This document shows positions 48,345 to 58,512 of a DNA stretch of 64,000 nt, one piece after another (within the stretch, counting starts at the first letter, position 1; every line of letters begins with the position of its first letter). A program made the translations under genes and the position numbers. The notes beneath the pieces are model-generated. The model did not search any database. It was not told the origin of the DNA and saw only the letters and a list, made by a program, of their open reading frames with translations. Source of the DNA: Streptomyces umbrinus (GTDB lineage: Bacteria > Actinomycetota > Actinomycetes > Streptomycetales > Streptomycetaceae); assembly GCF_030817415.1 (NCBI RefSeq), contig NZ_JAUSZI010000002.1, positions 2,728,001 through 2,792,000 of the forward strand, in the 5' to 3' direction.

Positions 48345-49441
48345 GGCAGTTCCAGCGGCACTCGGGCCCGTACCGAGAAGCCGCCCTCCGCGCGCGGGGC
48401 GGCGTGCAGGGTGCCGCCCAGGGCCGTGACGCGTTCGCGCATGCCGGTGAGCCCGATGCCCTCGGCGCACGGCCGAGACGGCTCGGCGGTGCCGTCGTCG
48501 TCGACGCGTATCGTCAACTCGCTTTCTTCGTACTCCAGTTGGACGGCCACCTTGGCGGGCCCGGCGTGCCGGGCGGCGTTCGTCAGTGCCTCCTGGACGA
48601 TGCGGTAGGTGGCGCGGTCCACGGTCGCCGTCAGCGGGCGCTCGTGGCCGGTCACGGTCAGGTCGACGGCGAGTCCGGCGGCCCGGGCACGCTCCACGAG
48701 CAGGGCCGGGGTGCCGGTCGGCTCGTCGGTGCGCAGCACCTCAAGGGTGGCGCGCAGTTCGCGCATGGCCTCGCTGCTCGCCTCCTGGATGGCGAGCAGG
48801 GCCGGGGGTATCTCCTCGCCCCGCTTGCGCGCGAGGTGGACGGCGACTCCGGCCTGGAGCTTGACGATCGAGATGCTGTGGGTGAGGGAGTCGTGCAACT
48901 CGCGGGCGATGCGCAGGCGTTCCTCGCCCGCGCGGCGCAGTGCCGCCTCCTCGCGGGTGCGTTCGGCCTCCAGCGCGCGCTGTTCCGTCTGGCGCAGATA
49001 CGCCTGCCAGTTGCGGCCCGCGAGACCGGTCACGACGGCGCACAGGAACCAGCCCGCGAGCAACGCGGTCTGCTCGACGGTGTCCTGGGAAGTGACGCCC
49101 GTCGCGAGCCACGCCCCGAGGAACACCCCGCCCGCGGCCGCGGCCGCGCCCCGGTGCCCGGCCTGTGCCGCCGTGTGGACCGCGGCCATCACCGGGAGGG
49201 AGGCCACCAGCCCTGGTTCGGTGTGCAGCACATACCCGGCCAGCGCGGCCGTGGTGACGGCGAGCACCGGGCGAGGAGCCTTCCGGTACGCGGCCAGCGC
49301 GAGCGAACCGGTCACGATCAGCGCGTAGTCGACCGGCGCGGTGTCCTTGTCGAAGGCCGCCACGGACACGACGATCGCGCCGATCACGACGGCGAGTACC
49401 ACGTCGGCGAGCCGTTTGAGGGTGGCCTGGTCCGCGTTCAT
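48341..49441 (-). CDS. HisKA_3-type sensor histidine kinase
   Basis: 366 residues. Four to five N-terminal membrane helices (about 10-140), a short coiled coil rich in Glu/Arg, then the DesK-type dimerisation helix RIARELHDSLTHSISIVKLQ with phospho-acceptor H183. A HATPase domain follows (VQEALTNAARHA, VDDDGTAEP, GIGLTGMRERV). Little sits outside the membrane, so the signal is probably sensed in the bilayer. TACCGT ends 6 bases before the ATG (minus strand 49453-49448), inside a perfect inverted repeat. Confidence 0.92.
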   Translation of the reverse strand: MNADQATLKRLADVVLAVVIGAIVVSVAAFDKDTAPVDYALIVTGSLALAAYRKAPRPVLAVTTAALAGYVLHTEPGLVASLPVMAAVHTAAQAGHRGAAAAAGGVFLGAWLATGVTSQDTVEQTALLAGWFLCAVVTGLAGRNWQAYLRQTEQRALEAERTREEAALRRAGEERLRIARELHDSLTHSISIVKLQAGVAVHLARKRGEEIPPALLAIQEASSEAMRELRATLEVLRTDEPTGTPALLVERARAAGLAVDLTVTGHERPLTATVDRATYRIVQEALTNAARHAGPAKVAVQLEYEESELTIRVDDDGTAEPSRPCAEGIGLTGMRERVTALGGTLHAAPRAEGGFSVRARVPLELP

Positions 49442-49468
49442 GTCCGTACGGTAGACCGCCGTACGGAC
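49442..49468. promoter_or_regulatory. Perfect 10-bp inverted repeat over the kinase promoter
   Basis: GTCCGTACGG, a 7-base spacer, then CCGTACGGAC. It spans the -10-like TACCGT and directly abuts the kinase start codon. A protein bound here would block or tune the leaderless kinase-regulator message; autoregulation by the encoded response regulator is the simplest idea. Confidence 0.55.
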
Positions 49469-49497
49469 AAGGTCGTCAGCCCTGTGGACGGGCCCGC

Positions 49498-49519
49498 GAC
49501 TACTCCCGGCGCAGTAGTC
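49498..49519. promoter_or_regulatory. Second inverted repeat in the kinase/AhpD divergent region
   Basis: GACTACT-CCCGGCGC-AGTAGTC, 7-bp arms with an 8-base spacer, midway between the divergent kinase and AhpD-like genes. A further hairpin, CCCGGAGG-CA-CCTCCGGG (49575-49592), lies just before the AhpD-like start and covers its Shine-Dalgarno region. Confidence 0.45.
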
Positions 49520-49608
49520 CGGCGCCCGGCGCGGTCGCGTCGGATCACCGCCAACTGCCTTCGGCCGTACGACGCCCGGAGGCACCTCCGGGAGCGAGGG
49601 TTCTCGGT

Positions 49609-50661
49609 ATGACCAAACCCTTCAGCTACCCGTTCGTGACCACGCCCTTTCGCTACACCCAGCCTCCGCCGCCCAGGTCCGCCACCGGCCGGACCGCCGA
49701 GGTCTACCGGCAGCTCTCGGAGGACTTCGGCATCGACGGCGCCGTCACCTTCGTCGTCCTCTCTTCCGCGCCCGAACTCCTCGCCGCCACCTGGGCCCTG
49801 ATGCGCGAGTCGCTGCTCGCGGGCGACGGCAGCCGCACCGGCAAGGAGCTGGCCGCGCTCGGGGTGTCCCGCGCCAACAGGTGTCCGTTCTGCGTGGACG
49901 CGCACACCGTCCTGCTGCACGCCACCGGCAACCACGCCCTCGCGGAGCGGCTGGCCCGCGGCGGGACCCCGGACAAGGAGGTGCAGGCGCGCATGGTCGC
50001 CTGGGGCGAGGCGACCCGTGTCCCGGGCCACCCGGAACTCACCCCGCTGCCCTTCTTCGCCCGGCACACGGCCGCGTACGTGGGGACCGCCCTGTCCTTC
50101 CACTTCATCAACCGGATCGTCTCGGCCCTGCTGACGGAGAACCTGCTGCCGGGCAACACCCAGCGGTTCAGGCCGGTCCGCAGCCTCGCCGGCCGTTCCC
50201 TGGCGAAGACCCTGCGCCGGCGTCTCACCCCGGGCACGAGCCTCGCCCTCCTCGACGGTGACCCGGGCCCCGGCCCGTCCTGGGCGGCCGGCACGACGGT
50301 CGCCCCGGCCTACGCGGCGCTGCGGACGGCCGCCATGGAGGGCGCCGGCCTGCTGACCGAGGCCGACCAGGACCTCGTACGAAGTGTCGTCGCGGCGTGG
50401 GACGGTACGCATCAGCCGTTGGTGTGGGACGCCCTGCCGGACCGGAGGAACAGGCCCGGGGCGCGGCTGGCGATACTGGCCGCGCTGGCTCCGTACCGGA
50501 TCACCGACGAGGACGTGGCGGCCTGGAAGCGGCCTCCGTACACGGACCGCTGCCTGGTCCGGCTCGTCGCGTATGGGGCGTTCGCCGCCGTGGACCGCAT
50601 CGAGCGGGCTCTGCCCCTCGATGCCCCGGTATCGCACGGGGTCATGGACCGTCAAGGGTGA
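49609..50661 (+). CDS. AhpD-like / carboxymuconolactone decarboxylase family protein
   Basis: 350 residues. The N-terminal half has the AhpD active-site motif C92-P-F-C95-V-D-A-H99, a redox-active CxxC with a proton-relay His, as in alkylhydroperoxidase D. The second half (LLTEADQDLVRSVVAAWDG, then LAPYRITDEDVAAWK) is a degenerate repeat of the same helical fold. Probably a peroxidase or thiol redox enzyme; the substrate is unknown. Divergent from the two-component genes, possibly their target. Confidence 0.85.
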   Translation: MTKPFSYPFVTTPFRYTQPPPPRSATGRTAEVYRQLSEDFGIDGAVTFVVLSSAPELLAATWALMRESLLAGDGSRTGKELAALGVSRANRCPFCVDAHTVLLHATGNHALAERLARGGTPDKEVQARMVAWGEATRVPGHPELTPLPFFARHTAAYVGTALSFHFINRIVSALLTENLLPGNTQRFRPVRSLAGRSLAKTLRRRLTPGTSLALLDGDPGPGPSWAAGTTVAPAYAALRTAAMEGAGLLTEADQDLVRSVVAAWDGTHQPLVWDALPDRRNRPGARLAILAALAPYRITDEDVAAWKRPPYTDRCLVRLVAYGAFAAVDRIERALPLDAPVSHGVMDRQG

Positions 50662-50742
50662 GTCCCTGTCACCGCGCGGGTACGGAGCGAGTTTGTACTA
50701 CCGCCCCACAGGCAGGCATGTGACACTGGCGTCCTGTCCGCT

Positions 50743-50759
50743 GTGCGGACTCTCCGCAC
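50743..50759. promoter_or_regulatory. Inverted repeat just upstream of the secreted-protein gene
   Basis: GTGCGG-ACTCT-CCGCAC, a perfect 6-bp inverted repeat ending 13 bases before the ATG at 50773. It may be an operator or a 5' RNA hairpin. If translation instead begins at ATG 50743 it would be coding. Confidence 0.35.
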
Positions 50760-50772
50760 CGTCCCCCACGAA

Positions 50773-51435
50773 ATGTGCGCCGTGCGTTCTCTTCCTCTCG
50801 CTCTGACCGCGCGTCTGCTGCCGGTCGTCGTGCTCGCCCTGGCGGGCTGGTCGTTGTCGTCCGGGCCGTTCGCCGCGACCCCGGCCGCGGAGAAGAAGGC
50901 CGCCCCCGACGGCGGGGCATCACCGTCCGCGCCGTCGACCGCCGCGGCGAGCCGCACGTACCGCACCTCGCCCGCGCCCTGCACCGGCGTGTCGAAGAAG
51001 ACGGTGACCTCGCTGGTGCCGGCCGCCAAGACGGCCGGCAAGGAGATCCCGTCGACCGACGAGTCGCTGCGCCGCACCTGTTCGTGGAACGCGCTCAAGG
51101 GTTTCGACTACCGCTGGCTCGACATTTCGTACGAAATCAAGAAATCGGACCAGGCTGCCCAGGCCGCCTACAAGCAGCGCACGACGGAGAAGAGCGGCGG
51201 AGGGGTCGTTCCCGGTCTCGGGGACGCGGCCTACTCGGTGGTGAACCTCACCACCGAGGACAAGCAGCAGACGCGCGAGGGCCAGGTGTTCGTCCAGGCG
51301 TCCAACGCCATGGTGGTCATCACGTACAACGGCAGCGACTTCGAGTCGAAGAAGGCGCCGAGTACGGACGAGATCAACAAGGGCGCCATCAAGGCCGCCA
51401 AGGAGGCGATGGCCGCGCTGGAGGCCGCTCAGTAA
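50773..51435 (+). CDS. Secreted protein, DUF3558-like
   Basis: 220 residues. An N-terminal hydrophobic segment (LLPVVVLALAGWSLSS) acts as signal or anchor; no lipobox Cys. A Ser/Pro/Ala-rich linker leads to a domain with two Cys (APCTGVS..., RRTCSWN...) and VVPGLGDAAYSV, the layout of actinobacterial DUF3558-type extracellular proteins. The C terminus is Lys/Ala-rich helix. The start could also be 50743 or GTG 50782. Function unknown. Convergent with the NCS1 permease gene. Confidence 0.7.
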   Translation: MCAVRSLPLALTARLLPVVVLALAGWSLSSGPFAATPAAEKKAAPDGGASPSAPSTAAASRTYRTSPAPCTGVSKKTVTSLVPAAKTAGKEIPSTDESLRRTCSWNALKGFDYRWLDISYEIKKSDQAAQAAYKQRTTEKSGGGVVPGLGDAAYSVVNLTTEDKQQTREGQVFVQASNAMVVITYNGSDFESKKAPSTDEINKGAIKAAKEAMAALEAAQ

Positions 51436-51463
51436 CAGCGGCTCCCAACGCGGCCCGCCGTCG

Positions 51464-53050
<1,587 letters not shown>

Positions 53051-53195
53051 GGGCAGGCCAATCGATGAGGCGGGACGGGAAAGGCCGTGCGGGTGGCGCC
53101 GTGGGGGTGGTGGTGCGGTGGAGCGGTGGTGCGGCCCCCTTCCCGGGGAGGTGGGAAGGGGACGACTTGGGTGGGTGGAGCAGGGTGGATCGATG

Positions 53196-53294
53196 CCGTC
53201 AATGGTTGACGGATGGGTCGACCATCAACCACTGCTGCAGGTCATCAACGGCCGAGGCCGCCCTCAACTGTTGACGGCGGGAATGACCGTTGAT
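53196..53294. promoter_or_regulatory. Cluster of CCGTCAA/TTGACGG-type motifs upstream of the NCS1 permease
   Basis: A perfect palindrome CCGTCAA-TGG-TTGACGG (53196-53212) and a near-copy CCCTCAACTGTTGACGG (53261-53277). Related half sites are CCATCAACC (53222-53230), ATCAACGG (53244-53251) and CCGTTGAT (53287-53294). Five sites in 100 bases, partly over the 3' end of the LLM oxidoreductase gene, suggest a cooperative operator array. The 53051-53195 stretch holds no gene. Confidence 0.5.
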
Positions 53295-54283
53295 CCATAC
53301 GCCTCGATGACCGCCTCTTGAGCGTCATGCATGTCGTACAGGGCGAACTGGTCGACGCCCAGCTCGCGCAGCGCGTTCAGCTTCTCGATGTGCTTCTCGG
53401 CCGGGCCGATCAGACAGAACCGGTCGACGATCTCGTCGGGCACGAACTGGGTGTCGGGGTTGCCGCTGCGTCCGTGGTGCGAGTAGTCGTAGCCCTCACG
53501 GGACTTGATGTAGTCGGTGAGTTCATCGGGTACGGCGGCGGAGTGCTCGCCGTACTTGGAGACGAGGTCGGCGACGTGGTTGCCGACCATCCCGCCGAAC
53601 CAGCGGCACTGCTCACGCGCGTGGGCGAGCGCCTCGGGCGAGTCGTCCTCGGTGACATAGGCGGGCGCGGCGACACAGATCTTGACGTCGTCGGGGTCGC
53701 GTCCGGCCTCGGCCGCCGCGGTCTTCACGGCCTTGACCATGTACTCGGTCAGGTAGAGGTCGGCGAGCTGGAGGATGAAGCCGTCGGCCTCCTCACCGGT
53801 CATCTTCAGCGCCTTGGGGCCGTACGCGGCCATCCAGACGGGGAGTTCGGCACCCGGCTTGATCCACGGGAACTTGATGACCGTGCCGCCGAGGTCCGCC
53901 TCGTCGCCGCGGCCCAGCGCCCGGATGACCTTCATGGCCTCGCTGATCCGGGCGAGCGTGTTGGGCTTGCGGCCGGCCACCCGCATCGCCGAGTCGCCGC
54001 GCCCGATACCGCAGACCGTGCGGTTGCCGAACATGTCGTTGAGCGTGGCGAAGGTCGAGGCGGTGACCTCCCAGGTGCGGGTGCCCGGGTTCGTCACCAT
54101 CGGGCCGACCTTCAGCTTCGTGGTGTTGGAGAGGATCTGGCTGTAGATCACGAACGGCTCCTGCCAGAGCACGGCGGAGTCGAACGTCCAGCCGTACGTG
54201 AAGCCGTTGCGCTCGGCCCGTTTCATCAGGCTGATGACGCGGGAGGCAGGTGGGTCTGTCTGCAGGACGAGTCCGAAGTCCAT
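53264..54283 (-). CDS. LLM-class flavin/F420-dependent oxidoreductase
   Basis: 339 residues of the luciferase-like TIM-barrel family: MDFGLVLQTDPPASRVISLM, TFDSAVLWQEPFV, GIGRGDSAMRVAGRKPNTL and LPVWMAAYGPKALKMTGEEADG, segments that bind FMN or F420. Eighteen bases downstream of the dihydropyrimidinase stop. No classical dihydropyrimidine dehydrogenase is present, so a role in the first redox step on pyrimidines is possible, as is a RutA-like oxygenase role. Neither is shown by the sequence. Confidence 0.88.
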   Translation of the reverse strand: MDFGLVLQTDPPASRVISLMKRAERNGFTYGWTFDSAVLWQEPFVIYSQILSNTTKLKVGPMVTNPGTRTWEVTASTFATLNDMFGNRTVCGIGRGDSAMRVAGRKPNTLARISEAMKVIRALGRGDEADLGGTVIKFPWIKPGAELPVWMAAYGPKALKMTGEEADGFILQLADLYLTEYMVKAVKTAAAEAGRDPDDVKICVAAPAYVTEDDSPEALAHAREQCRWFGGMVGNHVADLVSKYGEHSAAVPDELTDYIKSREGYDYSHHGRSGNPDTQFVPDEIVDRFCLIGPAEKHIEKLNALRELGVDQFALYDMHDAQEAVIEAYGSTVIPAVNS

Positions 54284-54301
54284 GGCGCCACTCCTAGTCG
54301 C

Positions 54302-55705
54302 TCAGAGAAGGTACTGACAGGTGGAGCGGGGGGTGTAGACGCCGTGCCCGGCGCGCCCGGTGAACTCCCGCTCGGTGATGACGAGTTCGCCCCGCGAGAG
54401 GACCGTCTCGACACGGCCGGTGGTGCGCTTGCCCTCGTACGCCGAGTAGTCGACGTTCATGTGGTGCGTCTCGGCGGACATGATCTGCTCGGCGTGCGGG
54501 TCGTAGATGACGACGTCCGCGTCGGCGCCCGGCGCGATCGTGCCCTTCTTCGGGTACAGGCCGAACATCCGGGCCGGGGTGGCGCAGGCGATCTCGATCC
54601 AGCGGCGGCGCGAGATGTGTCCGTCGACGACGGCCTGGTGGAGCAGGTCCATGCGGTTCTCGACGCCCGGCAGACCGTTGGGGATCTTCGAGAAGTCGCC
54701 GCGGCCCAGCTCCTTCTGGCCGACGAAGCAGAAGGGGCAGTGGTCGGTGGAGACGACCTGGAGGTCGTTGGTCCGCAGGCCCCGCCACAGGGCGGCCTGG
54801 TGCTCCTTGGGCCTCAGCGGCGTCGAGCACACGTACTTGGCGCCCTCGAAGTCGGGCTCCGCGAGGTTGTCGGTCGACAGGAACAGGTACTGCGGGCAGG
54901 TCTCGCCGAAGACGTTCAGGCCCTCGTCACGCGCCCGTGTCAGCTCGGCGACCGCCTGCTGCGCAGAGACGTGAACCACGTACAGCGGGGCCCCGGCCAC
55001 CTGGGCGAGCTTGATGGCACGGTGGGTGGCCTCGGCTTCGAGGAGGGCCTTGCGGACCTCGCCGTGGTACCGGGGATCGGTCTCGCCCCTCGCCAGCGCC
55101 TGCTCCACCAGCACGTCGATCGCGATGCCGTTCTCCGCGTGCATCATGATCAGGCCGCCGTTCTCGGCGGAGCGCTGCATGGCGCGCAGGATCTGGCCGT
55201 CGTCGCTGTAGAAGACGCCGGGATAGGCCATGAACTGCTTGAAGGAGGTGACGCCCTCCTCGACCAGCAGGTCCATCTCCTTGAGCGTGTCCTGGTTCAC
55301 GTCGGAGACGATCATGTGGAAGGCGTAGTCGATGGCGCACTTGCCGTCGGCCTTGGCGTTCCAGGCGTCGAGGCCCTCGCGCAGCGAGTGGCCGACGCTC
55401 TGCACCGCGAAGTCGACGATCGTGGTCGTGCCGCCCCAGGCCGCGGCGCGGGTGCCGGTCTCGAAGGAGTCGGACGCGAAGGTGCCGCCGAACGGCAGCT
55501 CCATGTGGGTGTGGGCGTCCACGCCGCCCGGGATCACGTACTTCCCGGTGGCGTCGATGGTCCGCTCGGCCGTCCAGGCCTCGGCGGCGGGGGTGCCGCT
55601 TGCGGCGAGAGCGGCGATGCGGCCGTCCTCTACGAGGACGTCCGCGTGGAGTTCGTCTGACGCGGTGATGACTAGGCCACCGCGGATGACGGTACGGCTG
55701 CTCAT
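54302..55705 (-). CDS. hydA: Dihydropyrimidinase (D-hydantoinase family)
   Basis: 467 residues. Metal ligands D-A-H-T-H-M-E, the carboxylated Lys in GVTSFKQFMAYPG, His in MMHAENG and YVVHVSAQ, Asp in VVSTDHCPF, and late GYTP-like GHGVYTPRS complete the hydantoinase site. It opens dihydrouracil/dihydrothymine to N-carbamoyl-beta-amino acids in the cytosol. ATG 55705 is preceded by AGGAGAGGG; the upstream open frame is intergenic repeat. Followed closely by the oxidoreductase and permease genes. Confidence 0.94.
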   Translation of the reverse strand: MSSRTVIRGGLVITASDELHADVLVEDGRIAALAASGTPAAEAWTAERTIDATGKYVIPGGVDAHTHMELPFGGTFASDSFETGTRAAAWGGTTTIVDFAVQSVGHSLREGLDAWNAKADGKCAIDYAFHMIVSDVNQDTLKEMDLLVEEGVTSFKQFMAYPGVFYSDDGQILRAMQRSAENGGLIMMHAENGIAIDVLVEQALARGETDPRYHGEVRKALLEAEATHRAIKLAQVAGAPLYVVHVSAQQAVAELTRARDEGLNVFGETCPQYLFLSTDNLAEPDFEGAKYVCSTPLRPKEHQAALWRGLRTNDLQVVSTDHCPFCFVGQKELGRGDFSKIPNGLPGVENRMDLLHQAVVDGHISRRRWIEIACATPARMFGLYPKKGTIAPGADADVVIYDPHAEQIMSAETHHMNVDYSAYEGKRTTGRVETVLSRGELVITEREFTGRAGHGVYTPRSTCQYLL

Positions 55706-55770
55706 GTTCCCTCTCCTGTCGTTGGCACCCCGGTGGAATGCGGTCGGAACGTGCGGGTGCGTCGTGGCTC

Positions 55771-55793
55771 GTCGCGCAGTTCCCCGCGCCCCT
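55771..55793 (+). repeat. GTTCCCCGCGCCCC intergenic repeat
   Basis: GTCGCGCAGTTCCCCGCGCCCCT followed by ACGGGG, in the gap between the dihydropyrimidinase and first amidohydrolase genes. Same family as at 15985, 22541 and 60931. Confidence 0.8.
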
Positions 55794-55873
55794 ACGGGGC
55801 ACGGGGCGCGGGCCGCCGGTGTCCCCGACAGAGCCTCGGCCAACGACCCGGTCAGAGCCCGTCGGGGAGGCGC

Positions 55874-56716
55874 TCAGGGAGCCGTCAGCGGCTCGTACGC
55901 CTCGGGGCGGCGGTCGCGGTAGAACTGCCAGCGGTCGCGAACCGCGCGGAGCTTCGCCATGTCCAGGTCGCGGACGACGAGTTCGGTCTCCTTGTCGCTC
56001 GCCACCTCCCCGACGAACTGGGCCTCCGGGTCCACGAAGTACGAGGTGCCGTAGAAGTCGTTGGAGCCCAGCTCCTCCACGCCGACGCGGTTGATGGCGC
56101 CCACGAAGTACTCGTTGGCGACGGCCGCGGCCGGCTGCTCCAACTGCCAGAGGTAGGCGGACAGTCCGCGCGAGGTGGCCGACGGGTTGAAGACGATCTC
56201 GGCCCCGGCGAGACCCAGCGCACGCCAGCCCTCCGGGAAGTGCCGGTCGTAGCAGATGTAGACGCCGATCTTGCCCACCGCGGTGTCGAAGATCGGCCAA
56301 CCCGCGTTGCCGGGGCGGAAGTAGAACTTCTCCCAGAAGCCCTCGACCTGCGGGATGTGGTGCTTGCGGTACTTGCCGAGGTACGAACCGTCGGCGTCGA
56401 TCACCGCCGCGGTGTTGTAGAGGACTCCGGGCTGCTCCTCCTCGTACATCGGCAGCACGAGGACGATGCCCAGTTCCCTGGCGAGCGCCTGGAAGCGCTG
56501 GACGATCGGGCCCTCGGGGATCTGTTCGGCGTACTCGTAGAACGCCTTGTCCTGGACCTGGCAGAAATAAGGCCCGTAGAACAGCTCCTGGAAGCACAGG
56601 ACCTGAGCACCCTGTGCGGCCGCGTCGCGGGCCGCCTGCTCGTGGACCTGGATCATCGATTCCTTGTCGCCCGTCCATGCGGTCTGGAAGACGGCGGCGC
56701 GGATCACTCTGCTCAT
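55874..56716 (-). CDS. N-carbamoyl-beta-alanine amidohydrolase-like (nitrilase superfamily), paralogue 1
   Basis: 280 residues with the nitrilase-fold catalytic triad E44 (FQELF), K118 (KYRKHHIP) and C155 (ICYDRHFP). Closest in pattern to beta-ureidopropionases/N-carbamoylputrescine amidases, which split the carbamoyl group to ammonia, CO2 and an amine. With the dihydropyrimidinase it would complete ring degradation. Strikingly similar to the protein at 59884-60726. A palindrome-rich promoter region lies upstream (56775-56791). Confidence 0.9.
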   Translation of the reverse strand: MSRVIRAAVFQTAWTGDKESMIQVHEQAARDAAAQGAQVLCFQELFYGPYFCQVQDKAFYEYAEQIPEGPIVQRFQALARELGIVLVLPMYEEEQPGVLYNTAAVIDADGSYLGKYRKHHIPQVEGFWEKFYFRPGNAGWPIFDTAVGKIGVYICYDRHFPEGWRALGLAGAEIVFNPSATSRGLSAYLWQLEQPAAAVANEYFVGAINRVGVEELGSNDFYGTSYFVDPEAQFVGEVASDKETELVVRDLDMAKLRAVRDRWQFYRDRRPEAYEPLTAP

Positions 56717-56774
56717 CGGGACCTCCGGTCACTCGGTGTGCGGCGAGCCTAGGAAGTCCGGCAGTGCTCTTTGA

Positions 56775-56791
56775 GTTGCAACGTGTCACGT
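56775..56791. promoter_or_regulatory. Overlapping palindromes upstream of amidohydrolase 1
   Basis: GTTGCAAC (56775-56782) overlaps ACGTG-T-CACGT (56781-56791), both perfect, 59-75 bases before the amidohydrolase start. A related GGTGTCACC lies at 56814-56822. Likely operator, perhaps for the adjacent PucR regulator. Confidence 0.4.
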
Positions 56792-56896
56792 CTGAGGGCG
56801 TGTGGCGTTCCACGGTGTCACCCTTGCCAAGGCCCATGTTTCACCACCGTTTTCCCAGGTCTTTCTGTGTTTCGGAGCTGTTGCGCGTCGAGGGTC

Positions 56897-58474
56897 TCAG
56901 CCCTGTTGCGCGTCGTGCGCGAGGAGGGCGATGTGCACGGAGGCCGCCTGCTCGAAGTCGTCGAGATCGACCCGCAGCCGCGCCTCTATCGCTTCCAGCC
57001 GCCGGTACAGCGCGGGTCGCGAGACATGGTGGAGCTGGGCGGTGCGCGACTTGTTGCGGCCGGTGGCGAGATACGTCCGCAGCACCGGAAGCAGCTCCGA
57101 CTCCGCGTCCGCCCCGCACAGCAGCCCGTCCAGCTCGCGCTCGGCGAACGACTGGACGTGCGGATCGTCCCGCAGCAGCCGGACCAGCCCACGCAGATGT
57201 ACGTCCCGCAGCCGCACCACGACCGGCAGGTCGAGGCCCGCGGGGCTCTCGGCGACGGCGTCGGCCACGTGCCGGGCCTCGCGCAGCCCGGCGGGCACGT
57301 CGTCCCACCCGGTCCGCGCGTCCGCCGCCGCGACGACGGCCGCCTTGCAGTCACCGGCCGCACCACCACCCGCCTCCGTACGCAGCCGGGTGGCGAAGTG
57401 GGCGGCGAGGGCCTCCGCGTCCTGGTCCCTGGCCAGGCTCAGCAGTACGGCGATGACCCCGTCGGCCAGCTCGGCGACGAGGCCTGGCAGCCCCAACAGA
57501 CGCAGAACGCGGTCGAGTTGGGCCGCCTCCGTGTCCCGTACGACCAGGGGCACGAACGTCCGGCGGTTGACCGGCAGTCCGGCCGCCCGGGCCCGGGGCA
57601 GCAGTTGGCGGGCCGGTACGACTCCGGAGACGAGGTCGGTGAGCAGGCTCTCGGCGGACTGCTCCTCCCAGGAGTGCACGGTGCCGCCGAGCATGCGGTG
57701 CAGGACCAGGGCCTCGGCCCCGCGGTCGGCGAGCAGCCGTCCGGTGGCGGCGTCGCCGCGGTAGCCGCACAGCACGATGCGGCCCCAGCGTTCGCCGCGT
57801 CCGCCCAGTTCGGCACGGACCCAGCCGTCGCCCTCGCTGCCGCCGGCCTGCCGCGCGATGCGCTCCCAGTCGCGCAGCACGTCGTCGACCGCGGACCGCT
57901 CCCCCGCCGTGGCGAGGACGCGGTGCGCGAGGTTGGTGACGACGACGGGGCACGCGCTGTGCGAGGCGATCTCGTCGAGCATCCGCTGCAGCGGGGCGCC
58001 CGCCGTGATGAGCCCGGTCAGCGCCGTCCGGACGGACTCCGACAGGCTGACGGCCGCGAACTTCCGCCGTACGAGCCGGGATTGGACCTCTTCGGTCAAC
58101 TCCGCGAAAGGGAACGGGCGGTGCAGGACGATCATCGGCAGCCCGCACCGCTCGGCCGCCCGGCGCATCACCTCGGGCGGGGTCGGGAAAGCCCGGCCGA
58201 GTCCGAGGACGACGGCCGAGGCCTCCGCGCGGTGCAGTGAGCGGATGTACTCGGCCTGGGCCTCCGGGTCGCCCGCCAGCAGCACCCCGGTGGTGAGGAC
58301 CATCTCGCCGCCGCTGAGCATCACGCCGACATCGGCGGCCTCGGCGACGTGCACCCAGCGCACGGGCCGGTCGAGCTGGTCCGCGCCGGCCACCACCTCG
58401 GGCTCCCCGGCGAGCACCCGCTCCAGGGCGAGGACCTGGCGGACCGACAGGGCGGGTTCCAAGGCGGTGGTCAT
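56897..58474 (-). CDS. PucR family transcriptional regulator of pyrimidine catabolism
   Basis: 525 residues. Full PucR architecture: N-terminal purine-catabolism PucR domain (about 10-130, LSVRQVLALERVLAGEPEVVAG and VHVAEAADVGVMLSGGEMVLTTG), a middle degenerate GGDEF-like region, and a C-terminal helix-turn-helix (LLPVLRTYLATGRNKSRTAQ, HVSRPALYRRLEAIE). In the middle of the pyrimidine cluster, so likely its controller. ATG 58474 with AAGG 8 bases upstream. Confidence 0.9.
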   Translation of the reverse strand: MTTALEPALSVRQVLALERVLAGEPEVVAGADQLDRPVRWVHVAEAADVGVMLSGGEMVLTTGVLLAGDPEAQAEYIRSLHRAEASAVVLGLGRAFPTPPEVMRRAAERCGLPMIVLHRPFPFAELTEEVQSRLVRRKFAAVSLSESVRTALTGLITAGAPLQRMLDEIASHSACPVVVTNLAHRVLATAGERSAVDDVLRDWERIARQAGGSEGDGWVRAELGGRGERWGRIVLCGYRGDAATGRLLADRGAEALVLHRMLGGTVHSWEEQSAESLLTDLVSGVVPARQLLPRARAAGLPVNRRTFVPLVVRDTEAAQLDRVLRLLGLPGLVAELADGVIAVLLSLARDQDAEALAAHFATRLRTEAGGGAAGDCKAAVVAAADARTGWDDVPAGLREARHVADAVAESPAGLDLPVVVRLRDVHLRGLVRLLRDDPHVQSFAERELDGLLCGADAESELLPVLRTYLATGRNKSRTAQLHHVSRPALYRRLEAIEARLRVDLDDFEQAASVHIALLAHDAQQG

Positions 58475-58512
58475 GCGGCGAACCTTCAATCTTGCGTTGC
58501 TGAACGCTCCTC

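Noticed and set aside
53065..53274. Small plus-strand frame in the gap upstream of the NCS1 permease
   Set aside because: No ribosome-binding site or homology-like features; the region is occupied by operator-like repeats.
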